From the NCBI GenBank assembly GCA_030834445.1, contig JAURFC010000001.1, positions 214,544 to 278,543 on the forward strand: a DNA stretch of 64,000 nt, read 5' to 3'. The position numbers and the translations under genes are program-made. The DNA is from Bacillota bacterium. Its GTDB lineage: Bacteria > Bacillota_I > Bacilli_A > RFN20 > CAG-826. The notes below the pieces were generated by a model, which was not told where the DNA came from, made no database searches, and saw only the letters and a program-made list of their open reading frames with translations. Positions 18,537 through 28,300 of the stretch are shown here, piece after piece; position 1 is the stretch's first letter, and every line of letters starts with the position of its first letter.

Positions 18537-19117
18537 ACGCCTTTATTCATCGTCATTCGATGCGCGATGATATGGATGATTTCATCCACGGCTCGGTCGA
18601 CTTGGTCATTGACCACCACATATTGATAATTTTTATAAAGTGACATTTCTCGATGTGCTTTTTCTAAACGTTTTTGAATAATGTCTTCGGTTTCGGTTTG
18701 TCGCTTACGAATTCGGTCTTCTAAGTCACGGAAGGAAGGTGGCATTAAAAAGATGGTAATAAGATCTTGGGCTTGATATTGAGAAATCACTTGTGAAGCC
18801 CCTTCAATTTCAATTTCTAAAAAAACGTTCTTCCCTTCATTGCGTAATTTTTCTACGTAAGTCTTTGGTGTACCATAACGGTTACCGACAAATTCAGCCC
18901 ATTCAATGAGCGCATCGTGATCAATCGCTTCTTGAAATGTTTCTTTATTAACAAAAAAATAATCAACGCCTTCGACCTCATGGATACGCTTTTCCCGTGT
19001 GGTCATTGAAACCGAATAGGCAAGGGATAAAGACGCTTCCTGCATAATACGTTTGCGGATCGTTCCTTTACCGACACCCGAAGGGCCACTGAGTATGACA
19101 ATCATTCCACGATTCAT
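18533..19117 (-). CDS. gmk: Guanylate kinase
   Basis: 194 aa. Phosphorylates GMP to GDP. The P-loop is SGPSGVGKGT, the GMP-binding segment SMTTREKRIHEVEGVDYFF, and the lid region RKRQTETEDIIQKRL. The first gene of the large minus-strand operon. No Shine-Dalgarno precedes the ATG; a -10 hexamer lies 12 nt upstream, implying a leader of about 5-6 nt. In Bacillus rpoZ and coaBC follow gmk; here priA follows at once. Confidence 0.95.
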   Translation of the reverse strand: MNRGMIVILSGPSGVGKGTIRKRIMQEASLSLAYSVSMTTREKRIHEVEGVDYFFVNKETFQEAIDHDALIEWAEFVGNRYGTPKTYVEKLRNEGKNVFLEIEIEGASQVISQYQAQDLITIFLMPPSFRDLEDRIRKRQTETEDIIQKRLEKAHREMSLYKNYQYVVVNDQVDRAVDEIIHIIAHRMTMNKGV

Positions 19118-19129
19118 AATATAAAGAAA

Positions 19130-19158
19130 ATTATGAAATTAATTTCAAAAATTGTCAA
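19130..19158 (-). promoter_or_regulatory. gmk operon promoter
   Basis: Minus strand TTGACA (19153-19158), 17-bp spacer, CATAAT (19130-19135). The predicted start is about 5-6 nt before the gmk ATG, so the mRNA is essentially leaderless. The -35 shares five bases with the -35 of the opposite rqcH promoter. Confidence 0.75.
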
Positions 19159-19182
19159 TAAAGACACGATTAATGCTATAGT
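19152..19182 (+). promoter_or_regulatory. rqcH promoter
   Basis: TTGTCA (19152-19157), 19-bp spacer, extended -10 TGC TATAGT (19174-19182). The ATG follows nine bases after the -10, so the start of transcription would be about 3 nt before it; no Shine-Dalgarno is present. Confidence 0.65.
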
Positions 19183-19191
19183 TTTAACACG

Positions 19192-20442
19192 ATGAACGCT
19201 GAAAATATTGCTGCATTCGTACCCCTGAAAATTCACCATATTTTCAAACTATCACATCATATTTTGGTTACCTTTGAATCAACACCATACGTGTGGTTTA
19301 TTGATTTTGAAAATGCATCTCCGCAATGGTATATTGTCCATCCCCTTCACCGTCTCCACAGCTTCGGACTTGAAGATCATGGCCTGAATCATTACTTAAA
19401 AGATGGTGTGATTAACCATATTCAAGTGGCGGGTGATCACCTTTTTTTATCCATTCAAACAAAGGGATTTGGTCTCATGCAACTTGTCATCTCCTTACGA
19501 AAAGCCCGCCCGCGATTTCATTTAAAAACCGAAATGAAAACGTGGTTATCATCCCATCAGGAAGAAAATGAAATTCATGCCAAATCGATTTGTCCCATCA
19601 ACTCCGATGTCCATGCTTTTGAACATCGTTTCTTTCAATTACTGATGGAACCTCTTCAAAAAATCATTACCAAACAACTCACAACCAAGAAACGTAAAGA
19701 TGAACACTATGAAAAAGATGCTCAAAATCATCAATCCATGACAAGGTATCAAACCCTTGTGGATGACTTAATGATGCAGCAAGCCTTGGATGTTGATTAT
19801 TTCCGTAACACGTATGGAGCATTGCTTGATTTTGAACACCTTACCTTTGGGGAATGCGTCAACATCTGTTATAAAAAAATCAAAAAAGCAAAACAAGGTT
19901 TGATGACGTTACACGAGCAACGCCAAAACAATCAACAAGAGATCATTGAACTAGAAGCTTTACTTCAACGATTCGATGAACCCGGCTTCGAACAATATAC
20001 GTTTTTAAAAGAGGCGTTGATTGCAAAACGCCAGCTCTTACAAGCCCCCAGAAAAATCGTTCAAGCGCGTGCAGAATCTCCCTATCAAATCACCTATAAA
20101 GATTGGAAAGTAAGTTTTGGAAAAAATCAAAAACAAAATGATTACTTAACGTTTCACTATGCGAAAAAAAATGAAGTTTTAATTCACTTAGAAGGTTATC
20201 CAAGTCATCATATTATTTTGCATCAAACTCAGTTTGAACCTGATGCGATTCGCTTTGCAGGTGAATTACTACTTCATCTTAATCAACGATTAGAAGCCCC
20301 GATTGTCTTTGCAAAAGTCGGATCACTCAAGCAAACCAAGATTCTTGGTCAGGTGATTATAAAAGATAAAAAAACCATGATGGTCAAACAAAGCTATCAA
20401 TATCCATTTGAAGCGCTATTAAAGAACGCGATTCGTATTTAA
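19192..20442 (+). CDS. RqcH/NFACT-family ribosome quality control protein, short divergent form
   Basis: 416 aa against about 560-570 for usual RqcH, which binds obstructed 50S subunits and adds C-terminal alanine tails. The C-terminal NFACT-R domain is clear (about 305-410): WKVSFGKNQKQNDYLTFHYAKK and EVLIHLEGYPSHHIIL. A helical/coiled middle (about 190-295) is kept. The N-terminal NFACT-N domain is shortened and weakly conserved. The DR dipeptide needed for tailing in Bacillus RqcH appears as D82-H83 in QVAGDHLFLSI, if my alignment is right. Loss of alanine tailing with retained 50S binding is possible but unproven. Stop codon overlaps that of convergent trmL. Confidence 0.75.
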   Translation: MNAENIAAFVPLKIHHIFKLSHHILVTFESTPYVWFIDFENASPQWYIVHPLHRLHSFGLEDHGLNHYLKDGVINHIQVAGDHLFLSIQTKGFGLMQLVISLRKARPRFHLKTEMKTWLSSHQEENEIHAKSICPINSDVHAFEHRFFQLLMEPLQKIITKQLTTKKRKDEHYEKDAQNHQSMTRYQTLVDDLMMQQALDVDYFRNTYGALLDFEHLTFGECVNICYKKIKKAKQGLMTLHEQRQNNQQEIIELEALLQRFDEPGFEQYTFLKEALIAKRQLLQAPRKIVQARAESPYQITYKDWKVSFGKNQKQNDYLTFHYAKKNEVLIHLEGYPSHHIILHQTQFEPDAIRFAGELLLHLNQRLEAPIVFAKVGSLKQTKILGQVIIKDKKTMMVKQSYQYPFEALLKNAIRI

Positions 20443-20960
20443 CCTTTCAGTTTCTTTTCTAAAAAGTCGTCGCCTTTGATGACTTCTTTAGTTGCAAGCC
20501 CGTGAAAAGCTTGTTGCCGTAATAATTCATACACCACAAGACTGACGGTATTACTGACATTTAAACTTCGTGCCGATGCTACCATAGGAATTCGGAATAA
20601 TCTGGCGCGATGTTCGTTCATGATGGATGCATCAATCCCTGAAGATTCAGCCCCAAACATGATGTAATAATCGTGATGAGGTTGAGTGGCATCGATTTCG
20701 GTGTATAAGCGATCCCCGTAACGCGTTAAACAATATACCTCGGGATGACGATTTTCTTTCATAAACGCGTCATAGGAATCGTAATAATGATATTGTAGCT
20801 GTTCGATATAATCTAAACCTGTTCGTTTGATGGTTTGATCATTAATGGAAAACGTTAAAGGTCCAATAATATGTAAATGACCGCCGATGGCAACGGTGGT
20901 TCGCATAATATTCCCTGTATTTTGTGGTTTTTCAGGATGATACAAAACCAAATGAATCAT
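20439..20960 (-). CDS. trmL: tRNA (cytidine/uridine-34 2'-O)-methyltransferase
   Basis: 173 aa SPOUT methyltransferase that modifies the wobble base of certain leucine tRNAs. The three SPOUT motifs are LYHPEKPQNTGNIMRT near the N terminus, MFGAESSGID in the middle and IPMVASARSLNVSNTVSLVVYE forming the knot. Length is typical of minimal TrmL. Its start overlaps the ppa stop (ATGA), so it follows ppa in one message. Confidence 0.93.
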   Translation of the reverse strand: MIHLVLYHPEKPQNTGNIMRTTVAIGGHLHIIGPLTFSINDQTIKRTGLDYIEQLQYHYYDSYDAFMKENRHPEVYCLTRYGDRLYTEIDATQPHHDYYIMFGAESSGIDASIMNEHRARLFRIPMVASARSLNVSNTVSLVVYELLRQQAFHGLATKEVIKGDDFLEKKLKG

Positions 20961-21487
20961 GATTCAAAATGATCGGAATAGGAACTAAGACTATTTTTAA
21001 TAATATGAATGGCAACATCTTTTCCTTCAACTTGTGAGACAAAGGTATCTTTACCTTCTAACATCTTATACACTTGGAAAAAATGACGCATTTCATTAAA
21101 CATGTGATCAGGAATATCTGTCATATCTTTATAAGAACTATAAATCGGATCAGAAATGGCGATTGCTATAATTTTTTCATCAACCGTACCATTATCAATC
21201 ATCTTAAAGACACCTATCGGATAACATTCAACAAGCGCTAATGGTTGAATGGATTCAGAGCATAACACTAAAACATCCAAAGGATCTAAATCACCGGCAT
21301 ACGTTTTTGGAATAAAACCATAATTTTGCGGGTAGTGTGTGGACGTGTATAAAACGCGATCTAAGATTAATGCGCCTGTTTCTTTATCAAGCTCATATTT
21401 ATTTTTACTCCCTTTCGAAATTTCAATACAGGCTAAGAATTTTTCCGGAGTAATTCGTTTACGTGATACATCATGCCATAAGTTCAT
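20957..21487 (-). CDS. ppa: Inorganic pyrophosphatase (family I)
   Basis: 176 aa soluble Mg-dependent pyrophosphatase that pulls biosynthetic reactions forward. Key stretches are KGSKNKYELDKETG with the active-site Lys/Glu, YPQNYGFIPKTYAGDLDPLDVLVL with the Asp triad, and VKNS-like C terminus. GAGGT lies upstream at good spacing. Family I rather than the DHH family II enzyme of Bacillus subtilis. Confidence 0.95.
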   Translation of the reverse strand: MNLWHDVSRKRITPEKFLACIEISKGSKNKYELDKETGALILDRVLYTSTHYPQNYGFIPKTYAGDLDPLDVLVLCSESIQPLALVECYPIGVFKMIDNGTVDEKIIAIAISDPIYSSYKDMTDIPDHMFNEMRHFFQVYKMLEGKDTFVSQVEGKDVAIHIIKNSLSSYSDHFES

Positions 21488-21504
21488 AGGGTTACCTCTT
21501 CATC

Positions 21505-21510
21505 ATTATA
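21505..21510 (-). promoter_or_regulatory. ppa promoter -10
   Basis: Perfect minus-strand TATAAT 18 nt before the ppa ATG. The -35 region is weak. Confidence 0.5.
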
Positions 21511-21641
21511 AAAGATATTTCTTTTTTTCTACGGGAAATGCTACGGTTTCATAGGATTCAACCTGAATCATCTCGCCATTTTACTTTTTTTCATTCATTC
21601 TTTTTCTTAAGGGATACTGATAAAAAAGGATGAAAATAAGC

Positions 21642-21683
21642 TATACTGGAATGTTAGAGTTCACCCTCTAACATGGAGGGTCT
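21642..21683 (+). promoter_or_regulatory. Promoter -10 and short structured leader of the nucleoside-kinase gene
   Basis: TATACT (21642-21647) places the start of transcription near 21654. The 30-nt leader can form hairpin 1, GTTAGAG (21653-21659) with CTCTAAC (21666-21672), or hairpin 2, ACCCTC (21663-21668) with GAGGGT (21676-21681). Hairpin 2 buries the GGAGGG Shine-Dalgarno (21675-21680). They share 21666-21668, so they exclude each other. The first inverted repeat could also be a DNA operator. Confidence 0.5.
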
Positions 21684-23321
21684 ATGGCATTTCAAATCTC
21701 ATATTTAGGACAAAAAAAGTCCTTTGAACATCCTGTCGCATTAAAATCCTTATTATCTGATCATCACACCTTTATTGCCGCGCGCGTCAATCATCGTCTT
21801 CGTGAATTAGATTACGAGGTTTATTATGATGCGACGGTTGAGTTTTTATCCAAAGAAGTTCAAGATGCCACCCGCATTTATGAAACATCCTTACGGTATC
21901 TTGTGGCGATGAGCCTACATTCTATCAATCCTCATTATCGTTTTCGGTTTGCCTATCATATTTCTCGTTCGATTTTTTTAGAATTCATTGAACCGAGCAC
22001 CATGCCAGAAAATCTTCTTTCATTGCTCGAAAATACCATGGCGAGATTTGTCGAGCAACAGCTTCCCTTTCAGCGTTTAATCATGCCCAATGAGGAAGCG
22101 GCCGCCTTATACGAACGCTTAGGGATGGAAGACAAACTTGCAATCTTACCGTATCGACCTGAAAAAACCGTTCATTTTTATCAATGTGGGGAGTATCTCA
22201 ACTATATGTACGGTCATATGGCCCTTGGAACAAAATGGATTGATACATGGAAATTAATTCCGTATCAAGGCGGCATCATTATTCAATATCCTCGTTCGGA
22301 AGCTCAAGGTACCATTCCTCCGTTTGAAAATGCACCGATGTACAGTCAAACCTTACAAGAAAGTCATGAATGGTCCAAAATCACGCGAGCCGATTCCATT
22401 AGTGCCATTAATGCATTCATCAAAGAAGAACGGGTGGTTGATTTTATTAATCTATGTGAAGCAAAACATAATCGTATGCTCGTTGAGCTGGGAGAAGCCA
22501 TTCATGCCAAAAAAAATCATATCCGCCTGATTTGTATCGCCGGACCCTCGAGTTCAGGGAAAACGACGTTTGCGAATCGCTTACGCATTGAATTATTGTC
22601 GCGTGGTCTTCAACCGATTCGAATTTCCATTGATGATTATTATTTACCCAAAGATCAGGCTCCCAAAGATCAGGATGGTAAACCGGATTTAGAAAATATT
22701 CTCGCCCTTGATTTGGATCAATTTAATCGCGATTTAGCGGATTTAATCGCGGGTAAATTAGTGACGTTACCCAACTCAAAATTTGATGCTAATCACCAAC
22801 CAAAATCATTACAAATTGAAGATAATACCATGATTATTATTGAAGGGATTCACGCCCTAAATGATGCCTTATCCTCTTTAATTCCAAAAGATCAAAAATA
22901 CAAAATCTTTATTTCCCCACAATCGCAAATTTCTATTGACGACCATAATCCGTTATCGCTCACCGATATGCGTTTACTCCGACGCATGGTCCGCGACAAA
23001 AAATACCGCAACTCCCCACCGGAACAAACCATTGATATGTGGCCAAGTGTTCGGCGCGGAGAATTCCGTTGGATTTATCGCACCCAAGAAGAAGCCAACT
23101 ATGTGTTTAATTCCTTTTTACCATATGAACTCTGTGTGATGAAACGGTATGCGTTACCCGTGTTAACGTCGATTGATAAAGATTCACGTTATTTTCCAAC
23201 CGCGGAACGGCTCGTTCGTATGTTAAAGTATTTCCTCGATATCGATGAACGTTGGATTCCTTCTAACTCTCTAATCCGTGAATTTATTGGGGGTTCTTGT
23301 TTCCGCGAAGTTGAAGACTAG
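21684..23321 (+). CDS. Uridine kinase-like nucleoside kinase with ThrRS-like N-terminal domains
   Basis: 545 aa. The C-terminal kinase domain (from about 278) has the P-loop GPSSSGKTT (287-295), a SIDDYY substrate-binding motif, the FEGIHALND-like IIEGIHALN and an LLRRMVRD lid, as in the uridine kinase/phosphoribulokinase family. The first ~60 residues are TGS-like, and 60-220 resemble the second additional domain of threonyl-tRNA synthetase. This fusion is known in Bacillota but its biological substrate is not settled. GGAGGG precedes the ATG. The last 38 bp overlap the convergent pepP gene. Confidence 0.85.
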   Translation: MAFQISYLGQKKSFEHPVALKSLLSDHHTFIAARVNHRLRELDYEVYYDATVEFLSKEVQDATRIYETSLRYLVAMSLHSINPHYRFRFAYHISRSIFLEFIEPSTMPENLLSLLENTMARFVEQQLPFQRLIMPNEEAAALYERLGMEDKLAILPYRPEKTVHFYQCGEYLNYMYGHMALGTKWIDTWKLIPYQGGIIIQYPRSEAQGTIPPFENAPMYSQTLQESHEWSKITRADSISAINAFIKEERVVDFINLCEAKHNRMLVELGEAIHAKKNHIRLICIAGPSSSGKTTFANRLRIELLSRGLQPIRISIDDYYLPKDQAPKDQDGKPDLENILALDLDQFNRDLADLIAGKLVTLPNSKFDANHQPKSLQIEDNTMIIIEGIHALNDALSSLIPKDQKYKIFISPQSQISIDDHNPLSLTDMRLLRRMVRDKKYRNSPPEQTIDMWPSVRRGEFRWIYRTQEEANYVFNSFLPYELCVMKRYALPVLTSIDKDSRYFPTAERLVRMLKYFLDIDERWIPSNSLIREFIGGSCFREVED

Positions 23322-24561
23322 CTTCAATCTCTTCAATCGATTTAGGAATATCGCGTGAAAGGTTTTCACACCCTTTTTCGGTAATTAAAATGTCATCTTC
23401 AATACGAATACCAATTCCTAATTCTTTGATGTATAAACCAGGTTCTACCGTAATGACACATCCTGGCTCTAACGGTAAATCACGGGCCATCGGGTCATGC
23501 GTATCAAGGCCTAAATGGTGACCGACATTATGGTAATAAATCGAACCAATGTCTTCTTCTTTTTTAATGAGGCCTTCTTTGACACACGCTTTGGCCAAAA
23601 AACTTAAACATTCTTTTTGTAAATCGACCAATTTGACGCCGGGTTTAGCCAGCGAAATAATATGCTCATTGGCGTGAAGCACAATTTCATACACTTGACG
23701 TTGTAACGGATTAAACGTACCAGAAGCAGGGTAGGTTCGCGTAATATCGCCCGCATAGTGTTGGTAACGGGCCCCTAAATCACAAAGGACAAGAACACCT
23801 TCTTGAATTTTATCTTTTGGATTTGGATAGTGGAGGACTATGGCATTTTTCCCTGCAGCGATGATCGTATCAAACGAAGTGCCTAAATTGCCGTACTCTT
23901 TTAATGCATAGGCAAAAAGGGCTTCCAGTTGATATTCGTATAAATCTGGTTTTAGTTGTTTTCGCAAATGATGTAATCCATACGCCGTCGCTTGGATGGC
24001 ATTACGAATGGCATCAATTTCCCCCGGCGATTTAATCATGCGGAGACGGGTAATGAAAGGATAAACATTATCGACTTTGAGAGTGGGATGTTTTTGCACA
24101 AACGCGTCCGCAAACACTTGGGTCGTTCCAAGGTTCGCTTCAATAATCAAATTTTTTTCAAGATCCACAAATAACGTATCGATATCCCCATAAAATTCGC
24201 GTTGTTGTAGGACATCTTCTAAACGAAGTTGAAACATGGAATACGTTAGAACATCTTGAATGCCCGAACGTTGCTTCGCCGTTGCTAAATCAAGTTTTTT
24301 GCCAACCCATCGTGTTTTTGTTTCATCGATTTCATCAATAAATAAATAGGTTTTTACCCCAAAAGCTGAGTTAACCATCATCACGATACTATGCTCTTGT
24401 TCAATGCCTATTAGATAATAAAAATTCTTATTGATAACAAACGGAAATAACGCATCCGCAGAGGATTTGATTTCGATTCCAGAAAAAAGCACGACAACAC
24501 TCCCTAAAGGAAGTGCTTTCATGAGTTTTTGTCGACGGAGGGTGAATTCTTTGGCGTTCAT
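23284..24561 (-). CDS. pepP: Xaa-Pro aminopeptidase (M24B)
   Basis: 425 aa. Releases N-terminal residues preceding proline. The creatinase-like N-terminal domain (1-170) is followed by the pita-bread fold with metal ligands: the two Asp in DLGARYQHYAGDITRTYP, a His in YHNVGHHLGLDTHD, and Glu in TVEPGLY and IRIEDD. The ATG at 24561 overlaps the mrp stop (ATGA) and is preferred to the upstream in-frame start at 24594. Third gene of the giant-protein operon. Confidence 0.93.
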   Translation of the reverse strand: MNAKEFTLRRQKLMKALPLGSVVVLFSGIEIKSSADALFPFVINKNFYYLIGIEQEHSIVMMVNSAFGVKTYLFIDEIDETKTRWVGKKLDLATAKQRSGIQDVLTYSMFQLRLEDVLQQREFYGDIDTLFVDLEKNLIIEANLGTTQVFADAFVQKHPTLKVDNVYPFITRLRMIKSPGEIDAIRNAIQATAYGLHHLRKQLKPDLYEYQLEALFAYALKEYGNLGTSFDTIIAAGKNAIVLHYPNPKDKIQEGVLVLCDLGARYQHYAGDITRTYPASGTFNPLQRQVYEIVLHANEHIISLAKPGVKLVDLQKECLSFLAKACVKEGLIKKEEDIGSIYYHNVGHHLGLDTHDPMARDLPLEPGCVITVEPGLYIKELGIGIRIEDDILITEKGCENLSRDIPKSIEEIEASLQLRGNKNPQ

Positions 24562-25331
24562 AAGCGTTCTTCTTTCTTCCATTTTTGCAACCACGCTTGA
24601 ATGGGTAAGGAATGGAATGATTCAATTTTACCATTATCAATCGCGTTTGGTAAGCGTGGATCTAACGGTAAGGACGCGAGTAAGGGAAGTTCATAGGTTT
24701 TTAAAAATTGTTGTAAGGTTGTTTCACCAAATAAAGGATGCTGCTCGTGACATGTTGGACATTCAAAGTAGGTATAATTTTGGATAATCCCTAAACACGA
24801 TTGCGGAATAAGTTTTAGCATGTTGATGCCCTTACCGACGATCGTTTGAACCATATCTTGAGGGGTGGTAACCATGATAACCCCATCCATGGGTATTTGT
24901 TGAAGGACGGTCATCGGTGTATCGCCCGTACCGGGTGGTAAATCGATTAATAAAACATCAAGTTCACCCCAGTGTGTATCTTCATAAAATTGCCGAATTA
25001 AATCCAAAACAATCGGCGCGCGATACACCATGGGTTCATCTTTTTTTCCTAACAGTAATTGACTTGAAACCATAAAAAGATTTGGTTTTAATTCCAGGGG
25101 AATAATGGCACCATCTTCACTGTAAAGCCCATCCTTAGCTCCCAGGATAAAGGAAATGGAAGGTCCTAATATATCCGCATCGAGAATCCCGACGCGATAT
25201 CCCATGCGTGTGAGTTCAAGCGCGATTAACGAGGTCAACGTCGATTTACCGACGCCGCCTTTACTTGACATTACAGCAAAGGTATGACGAAAACGAGAAT
25301 CTTTATTGTGAACAAAACGTTTCGGCTTCAT
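24558..25331 (-). CDS. mrp: Mrp/ApbC-type P-loop ATPase, iron-sulfur carrier
   Basis: 257 aa. MinD-like deviant Walker A SSKGGVGKSTL near residues 22-32, Walker B region VLLIDLPPGTGDTP, and a CPTC pair near residue 183 that in the family bridges a transferable Fe-S cluster between two subunits. The N-terminal DUF59 domain of longer Mrp proteins is absent. It lies three bases after the giant-protein gene and overlaps pepP by ATGA. Confidence 0.92.
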   Translation of the reverse strand: MKPKRFVHNKDSRFRHTFAVMSSKGGVGKSTLTSLIALELTRMGYRVGILDADILGPSISFILGAKDGLYSEDGAIIPLELKPNLFMVSSQLLLGKKDEPMVYRAPIVLDLIRQFYEDTHWGELDVLLIDLPPGTGDTPMTVLQQIPMDGVIMVTTPQDMVQTIVGKGINMLKLIPQSCLGIIQNYTYFECPTCHEQHPLFGETTLQQFLKTYELPLLASLPLDPRLPNAIDNGKIESFHSLPIQAWLQKWKKEERL

Positions 25332-25334
25332 ACT

Positions 25335-28300
25335 TTAATCACTGAAGACGTATTGAATCTTTTCCCCTTCAATTTCAAAGACGAAATGGGTGGAATAAGG
25401 TTCTAACGATAGTGAGGTTTCGGTGAATCCCGCGAACGGATTAGACGTAATCGCTAGCATCGAATTCGATAGGTTTGTGAATCCGGCATTGGTGACAACG
25501 CGCGCCCCGTAGAAGAGTTTGGCAATCACACTGGTTGCACTACTCGTCCAACTTGCATAATCGCCGACAACATAATTAGGATAAGGACCCGCAGTGGATA
25601 CATTCGCAAGAACTTTGGATCCCATTTGTGTGAGTGCATTTAACATGTTGGTGACATCCGTTGCCGAAGGATTCCCCCCTGAGGTAGCGACCGCTTTAAT
25701 CGCGCCTAAGAAAAGCAAAGCCCCTTCTAAACCATCCGCTTCGGTTGGGTTCAAGTTAGCAAAATCATTTTCATCACCATCATTGGCTTGGTCATAGAAA
25801 TTAATGCGTTTTGCGAGGTTGGCATCATCCCCAAAATACGGGGCGTTGGTATCTTGAACGAGGGCATATTCACTGTCAAAAATATCGGTGAAGAAACCTG
25901 CGGATAATTCCGAAACCATGAAAGCACGGTCGGTGATGGCATTCCCCGTTGCCGTGTAGGTTAACTCGATTAACTGACGCATTTCAGAACTGTATTGATC
26001 AAGCGTTGAAGCATCACCAATCGAGGTAAATTGTGAAAGAATTCCGATGAATGAGTCTAAGCGTGTAGCTTCATAATTCACATCAAAGTCACCAGAGAAT
26101 ATTTCTTCTACTCGTTCAACTTTAAACTCTTTGTCAGATTCTTGAGTCGTTAAATAATCAAAATATTTTCCCACAGAAGCAGTATTCAATAGATTAAAGA
26201 ACGTAAGTGAACGTGTTTTAATGGATCCTGGAGTCGTCACATTAGCGGTTCCAGAAACTAGTGCATTAGGATCATCAATTGTTCCGGCATTATTACCGAA
26301 TATGAGTGATTGACTCAAAAGGTTTAATAATGGATAAAGACTATTTCCATCATTTAAATAGGTAGAGATATTAAAGCCAGCTCCAACATTAATGTAGGCT
26401 CCCGCATCATTATCATAAAAGCCGTTTAATAAACCATAAATCAAACCTTCTTGAATGATTGTTCCAGGTATCAACGAATAATCCATTGAACTCAAGTCTT
26501 TTTGTAAAAATTCAACGGGTGACAATTCATAGGTCTCGTTGCCTTCGGTATACGTAGAAAATGAAATTGTATCAAACGCATCTTTAACAAGTTTTTTTGC
26601 GGCATCGGATGTTAGTGAAGAATAATTTAGAACACTTAAAATTGCATTAATGGATGCTGGTGATAAACTACTAGCATCAATTGAGGATGCACTTTCAAGG
26701 TTAGGAAGTGCCGCTTTTAATTCTTTAAATATTCTAAAGAAAGCAGATACCTCACCTACTTGATCGTAATCCGTCCATGAATCCGTTAAATGCGTTTCAT
26801 TGTTCGCAGGAAATAACGTCGAGAAATTAACGACTAAATATTCTGCTTTATTTTCAGCGCTGCCCAGGGTCAAATCATCAAGGTCATTCCCGTCATACGC
26901 CAAATCAGCCATGCCCGTATCCTTGAACATTTTAATCATCATTTGTTCGAAAATAGTCGCATCATCTTCTACGCCTGTGCTTGCCCCAGTTTGATGAAAA
27001 ACTTGAGATCCATATAAACTTAATACCAAATTAGCCATGTCATCAATTGCTTCGTCGGTTAGGTCTTTAATGGAACCATAATTTCGATTACCAACAACTT
27101 TCACATCCGAGAAAATACTCAATATAGAAGAAATTTCAGTGTCTTGATAAGGCAGATATACATCACCTACTTGGGGATCATTGGGGTCATTTCTTAACCC
27201 ACGATACGCGAAGTTTGCCTTTGTAAAGTCGACACCGACTGATGAAAAATCACCACCTTCTAACATATTGGAAAATAAATGTGGAATGGCTGGATACAAA
27301 ACGGAGGATTGATTCATGGATAAGAGTAGATTTTCAATTTTTGCCATTCCTGCTTCCGTATCAATTAAATTGGCAAGGGTATCACTACTACCAGCGCCTG
27401 AAAAGGACGCAAAGTCAATTTCAGTATCTTTAAACGCTTGTAAAACCGCAATAATTCGGGCAATTTCACCCGTAGTGGCCGTTGTCCAATCATCGGGCGT
27501 TTCACTACCCGCAAAAAGATTCGTTAACTGGGAGATATCTTCCTGTAACAACGTTAATCGTGTGGGTTGATCGCTAAGATCATAAATAAATGTATCCATT
27601 GTCGAGGTATTTAAAATCATGCGATACGTTTGTTCAAAGATGGTGAGGTTACTATTCGCGTAACTATTGCCAGTCTTAAACGTATTAAAGACATATGAAG
27701 CATGCATTTTAGTAAGTAAGCCTTCAAATAAGGGCGGATCGATTAAATCAGAAGTAAACGCGCCACCACCCGTTAATCCAATCGATTGGATATCCCAATA
27801 CACATCTAAAAGTTGGGAAATTTCGGTCCCACGTGCTTCTTTATTCGGTTCAGCTGCAAAATAACCTGTGTTTGCATCAGCCATATTTAAACCATTGATG
27901 TTAAAGGAATCGGATTCAAAAATATTCCCAAATAAATTACCAATGGAGGGCGAGACGAGCGTAGAATCATTCATCGCAAGCAAGAGATTTTCAACTTTAA
28001 GCAAACCTGGTTCGGTATTAAGCAACCCGGAAATGGAATCACCACCAAACGTTGCAAAGTCAATTTCTGTGTTTTTAAAGGCGGTTAGTACGCCAATAAT
28101 TCGAGCAATTTCTCCGGATTCGCCACGCCAGTCACTCGCGGTCTCAGGATCTCCAAAGCTGTTTGTCAATGCCGCAATATCGGTTTGAAGTAAGCCTAAA
28201 CGCGCATTATTATCCGGTTCATCATAAATAAAGGTATCCAGTGTGGATGTATTTAAAATCATTCGTACGGTTTGTTCAAAGACCGTTAAGTCCCCATCCG

